Source: Chimonanthus salicifolius
Taxonomy: Eukaryota; Streptophyta; Magnoliopsida; Laurales; Calycanthaceae
Direction of reading: 5' to 3'
Length of the DNA stretch: 64,000 bases
Assembly (NCBI GenBank): GCA_013350335.1
Contig: CM023542.1
Location: 372,001 to 436,000 of the forward strand
Shown: positions 1 to 12,300 of the stretch, piece after piece
How the letters are laid out: each line of letters starts with the position of its first letter
Position numbering within the stretch: position 1 is the stretch's first letter
Program-made: the position numbers and the translations under genes
Notes under the pieces: generated by a model
What the model was told of the DNA's origin: nothing
What the model saw: the letters and a program-made list of their open reading frames with translations, nothing else
Databases searched by the model: none

Positions 1-337
1 TTTTCAAATGAATGAATGGTAAAACTGTGGAATTCATAACAATGGTACCTTCATGTTCAGGGTGCTTATGGTTACAGTACATCGAATATTTGGTGCTTAT
101 TTTATTGTGGCTGGTTTAGTAAATAGGAGTTTTGATATGTTGGGAAACTCTGAATAAACTGTATGCTGCCACTTTAGCATAATCTCTGGTCTGTTAATCT
201 TTATAGCATTTTTCATCTTCTCATGGATGTTTTTATTTCTTATGAAAATTGACTGCACCTTCTTGTGGGCGCACAGCCTCTGCCTGTGTTTGGTTTTCCT
301 TGTCTTGATTTCATTGTGCTAATATCATTTTTTTCAG
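1..337 (+). other. FCA intron, 3' part
   Basis: The sequence is T-rich with no recognisable exon and ends in a pyrimidine-rich acceptor (TTTTTTCAG at 329-337). The exon after it starts in phase 1. Upstream FCA exons must lie before the window. Confidence 0.75.
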
Positions 338-3300
338 GTAGGACTGATGGTGGCAATTTTGCCAAACTATTCATTGGATCAGTTCCAAGGACAGCCACTG
401 AAGAAGATGTAAGTTGTGATGGCATTATTATGCCTGAAAGTTATCAGTAACTACTATAGCATTCTAGTGTGTTTTTCCTTAATGAAGAACCCTGTGTTTC
501 TTTTTGGAATTGTGTTTTACAATGCAGCAATAATGTAAAAACAAGTGTAAAATTAGAAATAGAGGCATAATCAGAATATAAGCAATCTGTGATTTTCACT
601 GTGTTGTTTTTTGTGCTTGGAATACTGATATGAACTCAAGAACACAAACCCTTCCCCGTCTACTAGGGCTGAAACTCGGGCGGGTCGGGCCGGGTTTTGA
701 TAAACCCAACTCTAACCCATGTAAACAATGACTGAACCCGACCCAAATTGATAACCCGAATTCGAGAACCCGGCCTTGAACTTGAGAATCAACCCGACCC
801 GACCCGGTCTTGAACCTGAGAATCAACCCAACCCGACCTTAAACCAGAGAATCAATCCAACTTGGAGAGAGAGAGGGAAGAAAGAGAGAGAACCTACTAG
901 ATCATCGTCCAAATCTGAGCATGCATGCCTCCCGGATCTACTGGATCTGCTGGATCTAATCGAACATCCACTGACGACACTGCTCAGGCAGGGGCACACG
1001 GCCACGGATCTGCCTAGGTGAAAAGATCCGTGGCTGGGTTCATGTGTTTCAGGTGAGGCTTGAGAGACAGGGTTAGAGAGAGGGAGAGAGCGGGGAGAGA
1101 GAGAGGGAGGGCGAGAGAGGGAAAGGGAGAGGGGGAGAGAGATATGGCGGGAGAGAGATGGCGAGAGAGGGAGAAAGGAGTGGCATCTAAGGTTAGGTTT
1201 ATGGTTTTTTAGCTTTTATACTTTAAGTCATGGAAATCGGGTCGGATTGAATTTTAAAATTCTCAGCCCAACTCGATCCTAATTTCATGCGGGTTTTTTT
1301 TTCTTTAACCCGACTGGACCCGAGTTTGAAAAATGTATAGCCCAACCCTCAAAAAATTTGGGTGGGGCCATGCGGGTCGGGTCAAAACCCAATCCAAGTT
1401 TCACCCCTACTGTCTACATCCCCCAATCTCCCAAAAAAGGGGAACATAAGCGCAATAAAAATATAACTGTTAAAGATGATTGAATATTACTAATTGGCGA
1501 AATACTATATGAGCATCCTATCTAGCTAATCTAGAGTAAAACAAAGTGTAGTTGCCATGAAGAGAATCGGCACAACACTCGTTAATCTTCAAAGTATCAA
1601 TGAATCTAAGCTAATCTTCAATGTGTACTTTGCACACTAAATGAGTTAATATCTATGGCTGTGTTTAAATGAGGAGAAAATGGAAAGTTTCCCTATTTGG
1701 TTGAGCAAGTGTAGGAGAAATTGAGCCTACAAGAGAATGAAATTCCCCCAAGAAGGAAGATTGAATTCTCCATCCTCCACCTCTACATGGAACACAATGT
1801 TCTCCTCATCCACGTCTAATCTTCTCCACCTCTCTTAGTAAGTAATTGTTATACTATTTAGTAATTATTATTTGTTAATATTAATTACTTTGAATATCAT
1901 GTGTATTCTCCCTCTACATTGGAGGTAAGACTAATTCCATGGCTACATGAAACCACCATGAAGCCTCATGTATCGGGTAACTCCAAGGAAGCTCGAACTC
2001 GAGACCTCTAGTTTATTCTTAGAAGCTGAAGCTAACTGAGCTACACCTGGGCATGTAATTACTTTGTAGTATTTGTTAATAATACCATTAATAACTAGTA
2101 TTTTATATTATTATTTACTTAAAATATTACAACTGATATATATTAATTTCAATAGTTTTTAATATCAATTAAGTTCTGAACAACCACAAAAAAATTAAAT
2201 TGAAAAACGCACTTAAATACAGAAAGCTGGTTACTAAAAAGTCTCCTTTATATAATAATATATCGTAAGGGTAATGTTGTGAAAATTAAATCGTATTGTG
2301 AAATTGTTTTAGGGTCGTGAATCATGAACCATGTATCGGAAATCATAGAATCATACTGATTCATATTGTTTTTTCTAAAATCATTTTATAGAAGGCAAGC
2401 CATACAGACACCCAGGTTTTCTTTATCTACACATCCGATTTCAAATAATCGGGTGAAATTACCATTTAGCCCTTCGTTTTAAAGGAAAAAATGACTGTGC
2501 GCATCATTCGAACGAACGTGTGGTTCGTTCGAATGAATTGTTCGAATGGATTCCTTCGAACGATGGCTGTGGAGTGGGATTTTCAAGCGAGCCCGTTTCT
2601 CGACTGATTTTTACAAACAATGTATCAAAATTCATCTACTCTGAATTTTATTCCGGTACTGATTTTAAGCAAAAATGATATAGTTTTGGAATTAAAAAAT
2701 TGTACTCAAAGAATTAAGAAAAATGACCTTCCCTCTTAATTCTTTGTGTACGATATTTGAAGCTCTTCCAAAACTATACATCTTTCACTTAAAATCAGTT
2801 ATAGAGTTCATAAAATTTAGAATAGATGAATTTTGATACCTTGTTTGTAAAAATAGGTTTAGAAAGCGTCTCCCTGCCAACTGTAACATTTGCGTGTGTG
2901 GCTCGAGTTTCTCAAACTATGTTTACAAACAAGGTATCAGAATTTATTTATTCTGAATTTTATGAACTCTCGGGAATGATTTTAAGTGAAAATGGTATAG
3001 TTTTGGGCTTCAAATATCGTACCCAAAGAATTAAGAGGGAAGACCATTTTTTCAAGGAATCCATTCGAAGTTTCAAACAATTCATTCGAACGTACAATCG
3101 TTTTTTCTTTTAAAAACGAAGGGCAAAATGGTAATTTCACCTTTTTTTTTTAATAAAAAAATTGGGTGTGTAGAGAAAGAAAACCTGGGTGTCTGTATCG
3201 GTGGCCTTTATAGAACTATAGTTACATATAACATGACACAGAATGTTCTAAAAACAAGATACATTTCCAATTCCTTATAATATATAACCACAAATGCAAA

Positions 3301-6300
3301 CACATGAGTATATCACAAAATGCACCGATACAAAATATAATAAAAAAGCATTATAGTTCAAGTTTTTACATTCCAATTTTCAAATTGCATAAATATTAAG
3401 TTGTATAATCATAAAGCACCCAAACAATGAAGGCCCTTAAGGTCCTCCAAGAATACAAGCAAGACAAAAAATATCATGCGTTCATGCCCCAAGAGACCAA
3501 CAGCTTAACAAATAAAAAAAGAAAAAAAGGGTAAAGATTAAAATATATGAGATTAAAATATAAATATTAAGTACTAATAAATTTAAGAAATCAATAAATA
3601 AATCAAAGGCATTTAAACAAACTTTAATAATATTCATTGAATAAAGATTTTTGCTAGAAGATAAACAAATCATTTTTATATATATTTTTTTAAGAGAAAT
3701 GAACGAAGGAAAAGAAAAAAAATATAAAAAGAAAAACGATAATATGTCAACCGACACTAACGTCTATGGATGAAAATAAAAGAGAATAAAAAAGAAAGAG
3801 AGAGTCCTCGTGTTGGGACCGGCGGACAAAATCGAGGAAAGAAAAGAAAAAATGGAAGATGGAAAGCATGAAAACGAAGGAAAGAAAGATAGAAAGAAAG
3901 AGAGAAATACATGTGGACGAAAACTTGAAAGAAATGCTAAAAGAAATATGAAAGCGGAGCATAAACGAAGAAGAATAAAAGAAGGAAATGAAGAAGTCAA
4001 GAAAGAAGAAACATACATACAAAGGAAGGAAAAAAAACATACCCGGAAGAAGTAGGCAAAGATGATTGCTTCGGTTGTCGAGAGTTGCTGAGAGACACCA
4101 AGACCAGATTCAACCTTCAATATTCAAAAGATGGTTGCACAGAGTAGAATGCTATTATTGGGTTATTGGTGTCTCCCACAAATGGCTTAAAGGAGTGATG
4201 TGGTGGGGTATTGGAGGTTTAAACCTCCTATTGAACAGGTACACGTGTCTTTACCCTTAAACCCATGCTAAAGAGGCTTTAAACATCCATGCAGGGCAGT
4301 TTCACCTTATTTGGTTGAATCGTGCGATTTTAGGGATGGAATCGTGCGATTTGTGATTTTACCTTAAAATGAAATGATTTTAACTCAAAATCGATTTTCA
4401 ACCTATTTGTATCAGCATACCCCTAAAGCGATTTGAATCGTACGATTTTGATAACATTTTGTTAGGGTATAAGATTATAACTAATAATTATTTTAATTGT
4501 ATTAAAACTAATATGATTAATAATTAATATTATAATGAATATATCTGTCCTTTGAAAAATGTGGCGAAGAGATGAAAATTATATATTAAAATGTAGAGTG
4601 AGTGATGTTGTCGTTCATAATAGAGTCAATTGGAGAAGAGATATTGGCTATTGCTGATCATGATTAGTATATCTTTCAAAAAATAATATTATAATTAATA
4701 TATCTTTCAAAAAATTAATTAATATTACTTAATGCTTGGTATTTTCGATCTATCCATATAATTTATATCAAATTATGAGACCCACTTTATGACAAGATTT
4801 GCCAATTTTTTTAACATAAAGTACACAAGAATTTTCTATTAACATTAAAATAAGCAATTAATATGAGATAATCATAATTTTATATTCCTTAAAAAAGCCA
4901 TAATTTTATACAAGTAGTTAAGTGAAACTAATTAATATATATATATATATATTACGTAATTGTAAAATGTTTATGACCTTAAGTTGTTTTAAAGCATTTT
5001 AGACTTTTATGGATTCTTATGCATACTCTTCATTTCTGTCAAATGTCTACCTTCCATTTAGGATGGTGCCTGTTTTTAAATTGAATATTACTTTTTATTT
5101 TCAGGTTCGACCTTTGTTTGAAGATCATGGAAATGTTATTGAGGTTGCTTTTATCAAGGATAAGAGAACCGGCCAACAACAAGGTATGATTGAAAGTTTC
5201 ATTAGAATTTATTGTGATTTACACTTGTGTCTCTTTTCAGGTCCTCTGAGGGGCTGACGGGAGCAGTAAGCTCATGTTTCATCTCAGTTAGGTTTTGGAA
5301 CAATTGTTGGTGGTTGTTGGTATTGGTTGGCAAACTTTCTTTTTTCTCCTCATCATTCCAGAAGAAAGGCCAGACTATGGGTTTGTCCAAATGCTCGTTT
5401 GTATAGCCATTGGAAACTTGGAATGCAAATAGATCCTGCTCTTGTACCACTCACTGCAGCGGTGGCATTTCACCAGCATTGATCAAGTCAGTTGTGGTGG
5501 AGAGTTTCAATGCCATTGTGTAGCACTTATTTGTCGAGTACTAGAGATGTTTATCCAATATGCAACTGTTGTATAGTTAGTGACAGGGACAATTGTTTTT
5601 AGAAGGATGTTGACCACTGCAGTGTACTGTGGGGATTTCGATAACTGATCTGTTTTTTGTTATCATGATAACCAGAGAGAGATTCTTGACTTTGAATGGC
5701 TTAAATGTTTTATAGGCCTGTTATGGATGGTCTTTTAAATGTGGTTGGCCATGGAAATCTTGTGGGTTATGATTTATTGCCCTCGTCCATTGTGAGATGC
5801 ATTCTTAACTTTGGAGTATTTCATTTTCAAGAGCAGAAAATTATCAAAAAATTTAAGATGTTCTTTTTATTTTCTTTTTTGAATGTGACTGAGTGTTGTT
5901 GGGATGGTTCTTGTGAACTTATTGGAAAGAACCATTTAGAGCTTGAGTTTCGTTTGACAGGGCTCTCTCATGGTGCTATTGTCCTTAGTTTATCAAGTCT
6001 CTTGTGGTTACATGGTTGCGGCATGATGTTTTGGAATTGCGTTTCTTGTGGTATCTGACATTTTATAGTTGCTGTTGGAAGAGAGTAAATCATGGTGGGG
6101 ATAAGATATTTTTCTATTTATTTGTGGTTCACAGTGATTTCTTTCTTTTGTCTATCATATGCATGTATGCACTTAGTGTGTCTTTTGAGTTCAACCCATA
6201 AGTAGCATGGCAGCGCTTTCTGGTTGATTCGTTTTTTCCACTTGAAATCTGGGATTCCTCTAGTTTTTGGTATTGGATGAACTTGCGATATGTTACGGAT

Positions 6301-9300
6301 GCTTTTCACTTGGTTCCAATTATTGTGGGATTGGCCGTTCTGTGATCTGTCTTTATTAAATATTTTTTGTTTTGAGTGGTAAAGTATGCCGTCATCACAG
6401 TGGGGGATAAGATGATGATGTCTCTCTCTCTCTCTCATGCTTAGTGGTTTGTTTCTTTATTTGTCATATGAATGTATGTACCTGGTACTGCCCTTTGAGT
6501 TGAGCTTGTAAGTTGTGTGGCGGAATTGTCTGGTTGATTCTTATCCACTTGGAGATGGGATGACCCAAGTGTATGGTGTTGGATGCATAGTGCATTATGT
6601 TATGGGAGATTTTTTTGTTGGTTACAAGATTAGATGTTCCATGATTACCTTTTGGGATATTGTATGAGTTGATTGGCAATTTGTAGGGTTTTTTATTTTT
6701 ATTTTTATGTTTCACTTGTCGCTTCTCTTGGCTCATTTGAATGTGTGGATCTGGATGTCTTCCATTTGAACAGTACTCCCATGGTGATGTTTATGGTGAT
6801 GGAAGTTGATTAATGGTTATTTATTTCTCTTCAACTTAATTTAGTGTCAAAATTGTGATATCATTTGGTACTGGTTAATATGTGGTAAATGTTATACTCT
6901 CTGGACTTGGGAAACTGAGTTCTATTCATGAGTGTTTCGTCATAGATTCCATTTGTCTGGTTTATGCATTATTCTAATAAACGCAGTCTAGTGTTGTGAA
7001 GTTCTGGGTCAGTGAATTAGTTAGACATGCCATTTCCTTTTATTAATGTAAACGCCTTTAACTGCAATGTTTATTGTGAGTGTGTAACTTTATACAATTG
7101 GCAGATTGAGTAGTGTGTAACTTTATACAATTGGCAGATTGAGTAGTGTGATCTTCCCCTATTTTCTTTTTATATCTGATGGTTATTGGATGAAAGGGTG
7201 TTTGGTTGTTAATGATGGGCTGATTTATATTTTTATATGAGGTGCAACATGTCTGAATCATCTCTAATGTGTTAGCGAATTTCCGCTAATAGCTCACCCC
7301 ATTTTCCCTAGGATTGATATTAAGATGCACACTGTTCTTGTCTGTGATATTTTATTGTTTCTGAGATGCCTGGGGTGCTACAAAGTGTTGATAGCACAAG
7401 TTTAAGTTACTTGAACTGAGTTTCAAGGACATTCTTCTTGTAAACTGTTGCTCTGTGCTTGCTATGGTTTTATCTCCATAATTATATACTTGCTTTGTCG
7501 ATTTTATAAATTTAAGGACATGGTCACTGCTAATTGCATTTCAGAAATGCCCAATTTTCTTGCAATCTGCATTTATGAGAGTCCTTGTTTTAGTACCTTA
7601 CGTGTCTAATTATTTCATGTATCAAATCATCTTATAATTATCTGTCAGCTAGTAGAAATCAAATTTTATATTCCACTGAATACTCTACCCCATGTTGATG
7701 CCCCAAATAATATTCTGCTCCTTTTTTTTTTTAATTAAAAAATTGCATTCTACCTCAACTCTTGAGGCTATCCAATGTTTGGTCATTGCATTACAATTCT
7801 ACTTTATTCTTTATGTCATGCCTGATTCTTTTAAACGATTGTGAAAGTCCTAATAAATTTGTGTTTGAATGTCTAAAAACGAGTGGTGATTTGTGTATCA
7901 AGATGAATGTCATGTATGCTGTGTGAACGATATTGTGAATTTTTTTTTTTGAGCGGTAACAAGAAAAATTATATTAATAATAAGAGATACAAATGATGAC
8001 ATCAATGGGTCTAAGAGGCATAAACCCGAATAGAGCCATGGAGGAAAGCTCAAAATACGAAAAACCAAATAAAACCCTCAATCAAAACAAATGCGCCATC
8101 TCCCAAGCAATCTCATAGATAAAACACGCTAGTGGTAATGGAATCCACCCTGAACGATATTGTGAAATGAATGATCATTAATTTTTTTAGGGTTTAGCTG
8201 GTGAGAAACTGATTAACTTTTGAAGACAAGAAATCCTGTTGAATATAATAATGGACAGTATTTCACCTCATTGGTGTCTTGTGATATATGGAGTTTGGGA
8301 ACTGTTGCTTGATGGAGTTTTATGTGCAATTCGGAGGCATGCATTCGTTCTCTTTTTCTTGTTTCAGTTTTTGTTCTACCCAAACTCCCGTGAAACCTTT
8401 TAGTTATGCATTTGACAAAAGGAATGCTGTGCACTGTTGAGTACCATTTGTGTTTGTTGGAATATTTAATCTTGATGTTATTTTTTCTCTATATCATGAA
8501 CGGCAGCTGGACCACTGTTTCCATTATTGCCATCATCATCGTCATCTTCTTTCACTCTCTCTATATATATTATATATATATGTGTGTGTATAGCTAGGTT
8601 TAATAAGACTTGCAAACGAAGAGCAATCTTCTTGAAGTAGAACAAAAATGACCGTCAGAGCTCTGTGTTTGTTCTCACTGTGCCCATGAATCTGGCCATA
8701 CTGCTTTTATTACTTGGTGAACGGATTGTCATTGTAACAACATCTACTAAGTCTTGCAAAAGAATCTGGCCTGCTACTTTTATTACTTGGTGAATGGATT
8801 TCCATTGTATCAGCATCTATTAAGCCTTAAGAAGAACCAATCTTCGCGAACTAGAAACAAATCCCTCTGTTACATGTGTCTGAAAACTTGACAATGCTAT
8901 TCTAATTTTCTTGGTGAAAGGATTTTCATTGCAATTAATAAAAAACTAAATTTTTTGTACAAGTATACAAGGTAAACCATATGTAGATAAGATGCTGTCA
9001 CAACTTCTATGTTTGAAATAACTATAATATGAGTTTGGTTTTTTCCATTTATGGTTTTTGACCATTAAAATGTTGTGCTGTTGATTCTACAACTTGTAAT
9101 GGAGGCCCTAGATTGGATGCATGGAACTGTACTAGTTTTATGCCTTTTTCTTTTTGAGAATTAACTAGAACCAGAATCTGTAGAAAAAGAGGGCCTGTCT
9201 AATGGACCATCATGAAGGAGAGCTCTAGTCATCCCAATGTATCTATTGATAATATATAATAACATAAGACTATTGTTGGATGACAAATATTCTCTCTTGT

Positions 9301-12300
9301 TTCCGGCCTTAGTAACAATCATTCCTGAACCTTCTCCCTCAGAATGAGTCAAGAATGATGCTATGAATCTTGACAGCTGCTGTTTCATTTTGTGGTTAAT
9401 GAGATCTGGACAGGAGCACCATTATTTAGTGCTTTTGTCAATATATTTACTGGGAGGCCTTTGGTAATGTGGATTTCCTTGCCAAGAGAGAGGTTTAGAA
9501 GGATCCAAATGTGATATCATGACCAATTACAAGTACCGGTCCCTTTTTATCATCTTATGAAAAGAACGTTTAGTTTGGTTTAACTATTTCCTTCTTCTTT
9601 ACGGTCTCCGCTATTATATAATTCTATTTTGTTGGTAGTGAAATGACAAAAAAGGGTTGGTCTTTGGTGTCCCATCTGACATCACTGTGAAAAGATAATA
9701 ATTGCACTTCATCTTTTGAGGTGCCATTAGGGGAAATTTTCTCTTTTCCTCTAATCTATGAGCTACTCGTTTAGAAACTGTATGATCAACCATTTGAACT
9801 AGTCTGCCTTGAAGTCTTTATTTCCAGATCTGAATTTTTTTTTTTTTTTTTAATGTTTTTGGTTCCAAGTGTGCCTTCTTGTGATTCATTTCTTGAATGG
9901 GTGAAAGTTGAAATAGATTATTAGCAATCTTAATTAGTTAAAATTTCATATGTTTTGTTGTTATGTAATCCTGCAAATGTGCTATGATTATATGAGGCAT
10001 GTACAACTCCATGATGTGCTTATTGGCCAAATGGATGAACAGCTGGAATTAGTCATGTTGTCAATTTACTGACAATGAGCTACAATACTAGATTTGGTAA
10101 TTCAAGTGGTGTCATATTTTAATTCAATAATTTTTATTTGCTATTATGCAATGAAAGACCAGGCTAAATTAGAATTCATTACGAATTCAATTTTCATCTT
10201 CCCATATCTATTTAAAGGATGCAGTCAACTAGAAATATGGTCTCAAAAGGATCTGGAATAGACAAAATGGAGATTGGGATGTCTTGTTAACTTTTCCAAG
10301 AATAAAACAATGAGATTGGGATACAGATGACTTTGACTTTATGATTTTGAATGGATATTCCACACCCCTGTGCACTGTGAACCTTTCTCGTTGCACCCTT
10401 TTTGAATTTGTCTTATTTTAGCAACTTTAGGTTGCTAATGATGGGAGTTTCCTTCCAGTTTTCAATGATTCTTTTTTTCCTTGTGTAAATTTTTGAATCA
10501 TGTTATCAATGTATTTGACCTGGTTCCTATATGGTTCAATAAACATCCTTTATTCTTTCACTTAATTCTTTTCTTTTGAATGTTCATCTGAGACATTGGT
10601 CAAAACTGTTGTATTTAATGGTTGGAGATTTTTGGTTCTGGATACCTGCTGATAAGTGTTAAATCCTTGTCGTGTGAATTAAGTCTCAGCTAGATGTATC
10701 TTTATGATCATGTGTTTTAGCATGCAACACAGGTCTTCATGTTCCATGTATGCATTTGAATTGAATTTGTTTTGCACTGCTATCCCTTGGAGCTTGCCGC
10801 TCTCATTTCCCTCACAGACCTATTGTGTAGAATTTTAACTCTGGATGGTGTCCAGAAATTCTGGTTGTAATTGAGATTATGGTTCACAGCTGTTTTCATA
10901 GATAGCCCCAACATGGGAACTGTTTTTGAAACACAAGATGACGACCCATAATTTGGCCTCCTTTTTATCATTTATGTTATTTCTGCTGGAATTGATAGCC
11001 TTTGGCCAATATTCCTTTTCCCCTATTTAGAGGTTTTGGTGTCATTTTGTTTACATTTGATGAAAGAGATGTAAGATATCAATTTATGAACTAAACATAT
11101 TGTAGACATGCAGGATGATAATCTGATGTAGACCATATTATTTTTAGTGCCTTTCTTAAAAGGCACACATTTTCTATGGGGCCCACTTGAATGCTTGTTG
11201 ATGCATGAGATGAGTGAGTCTGAGGCAGTCATGGATTCGATTGGGTTAATATCAGCCTCAATGTTGTTTGATTTTTTTTTTTAGGCCCCACAGATTCTAA
11301 TGGTGAAACTGTGTTTTGTGAGCCCTCCTGGGGATGGTTGGGAATGAAAGGTCCACTCAAGGAATGGGGCTGTTTGTAAGATCAGCTCCATTGGACACTG
11401 ATGGTAGGATTTTGACCTTACAAGTTTAATGTTTAGTTTTTTCCCCTTCTTCCCTTGATGGTTGTGGTGCTAGGGGCATGGGGGCCTTGGTGCGCTATTG
11501 ATTACTGATACACTTAGAGGGTTCACTTTCCTTAAGCTTGGCAAGTTGTGAAGGGGCTTGGAATCTAGGCCTGCTCTTAGGGCTACTATGGTTTATGAGT
11601 GAGCTTTTTGCCTGACAACAGTCATCTCTTCATGTATCTGATTGAAAGGGGCAGAGATGTGGGAATTGGATCGATGACAAAGTATGGATCCTGATTGGTC
11701 TGTCACTGCTTCCAGTTAATCCCATGAGTCAGATGGTTGTCCACCTGGTTTGCATAACTATACACCAGGTTTAGAAGAAAATATATATTTTTTATTTCTT
11801 TATTATTATTCTTTTTTGGGAAGAAAAGGAAAGAGGGGGGGGGGGGGGGGGGGGGGGGGCGCGCGCATTAAGTTTGTGTGTGAGTGTGGGGAAGGTGTCT
11901 TAATAGACCTACATTTCCGGATGATGAGGTCTAAATTTTTACTTACCATGATAATGGTGATCAACGCTATCATTATATTGTAATTGTCACTACTGAAACA
12001 CCTTCTTGGCTCAGCTTTGTCAGTTGTACTTTTCCACTTATTGCTATTTAGGACCAAAATTTCTAACTCTACTTTCTAATGTGGCCTCCAAGTAGTTTGT
12101 TCAATCTTATAAATTACGCTTTCCCTTCTTAGTACATTGAACTAGCAAGAAGCCTTTAGTTCTTTGAACAAGGGCTGGTTCTGACCTTTTGTATACATGT
12201 TCAGACCATTTAGTATCTCCTAATGGGTTTCTCTGTTATTTGAGCTATTGTAACATGCAGCTTTTAATTATTTCAGTTCATCTCCTAATAGGTCGACCCT

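Larger units (their letters stand above)
409..5104 (+). other. FCA intron within RRM1 (4.7 kb)
   Basis: Donor GTAAGT at 409 and acceptor TTTCAG at 5104. The intron holds a hAT-like MITE, a SINE, a MITE fragment, a Mutator-like MITE and a polypurine tract, each listed separately. The remaining parts (about 1420-1880, 2070-2270, 3220-3680 and 4060-5100) are AT-rich. Positions 4937-4953 are a short TA repeat. I see nothing else there. Confidence 0.8.

Noticed and set aside
776..1021. 81-residue open frame
   Set aside because: It lies fully within the hAT-like MITE and reflects its CCCGACCC repeats.
1985..2055. Possible tRNA gene on the minus strand
   Set aside because: It is the tRNA-like head of a SINE flanked by an 11-bp target duplication.
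3810..4055. Lys/Glu-rich open frame and overlapping Phe/Ser-rich frames on the other strand
   Set aside because: They arise from a polypurine low-complexity tract in an FCA intron, with no start context or domain.
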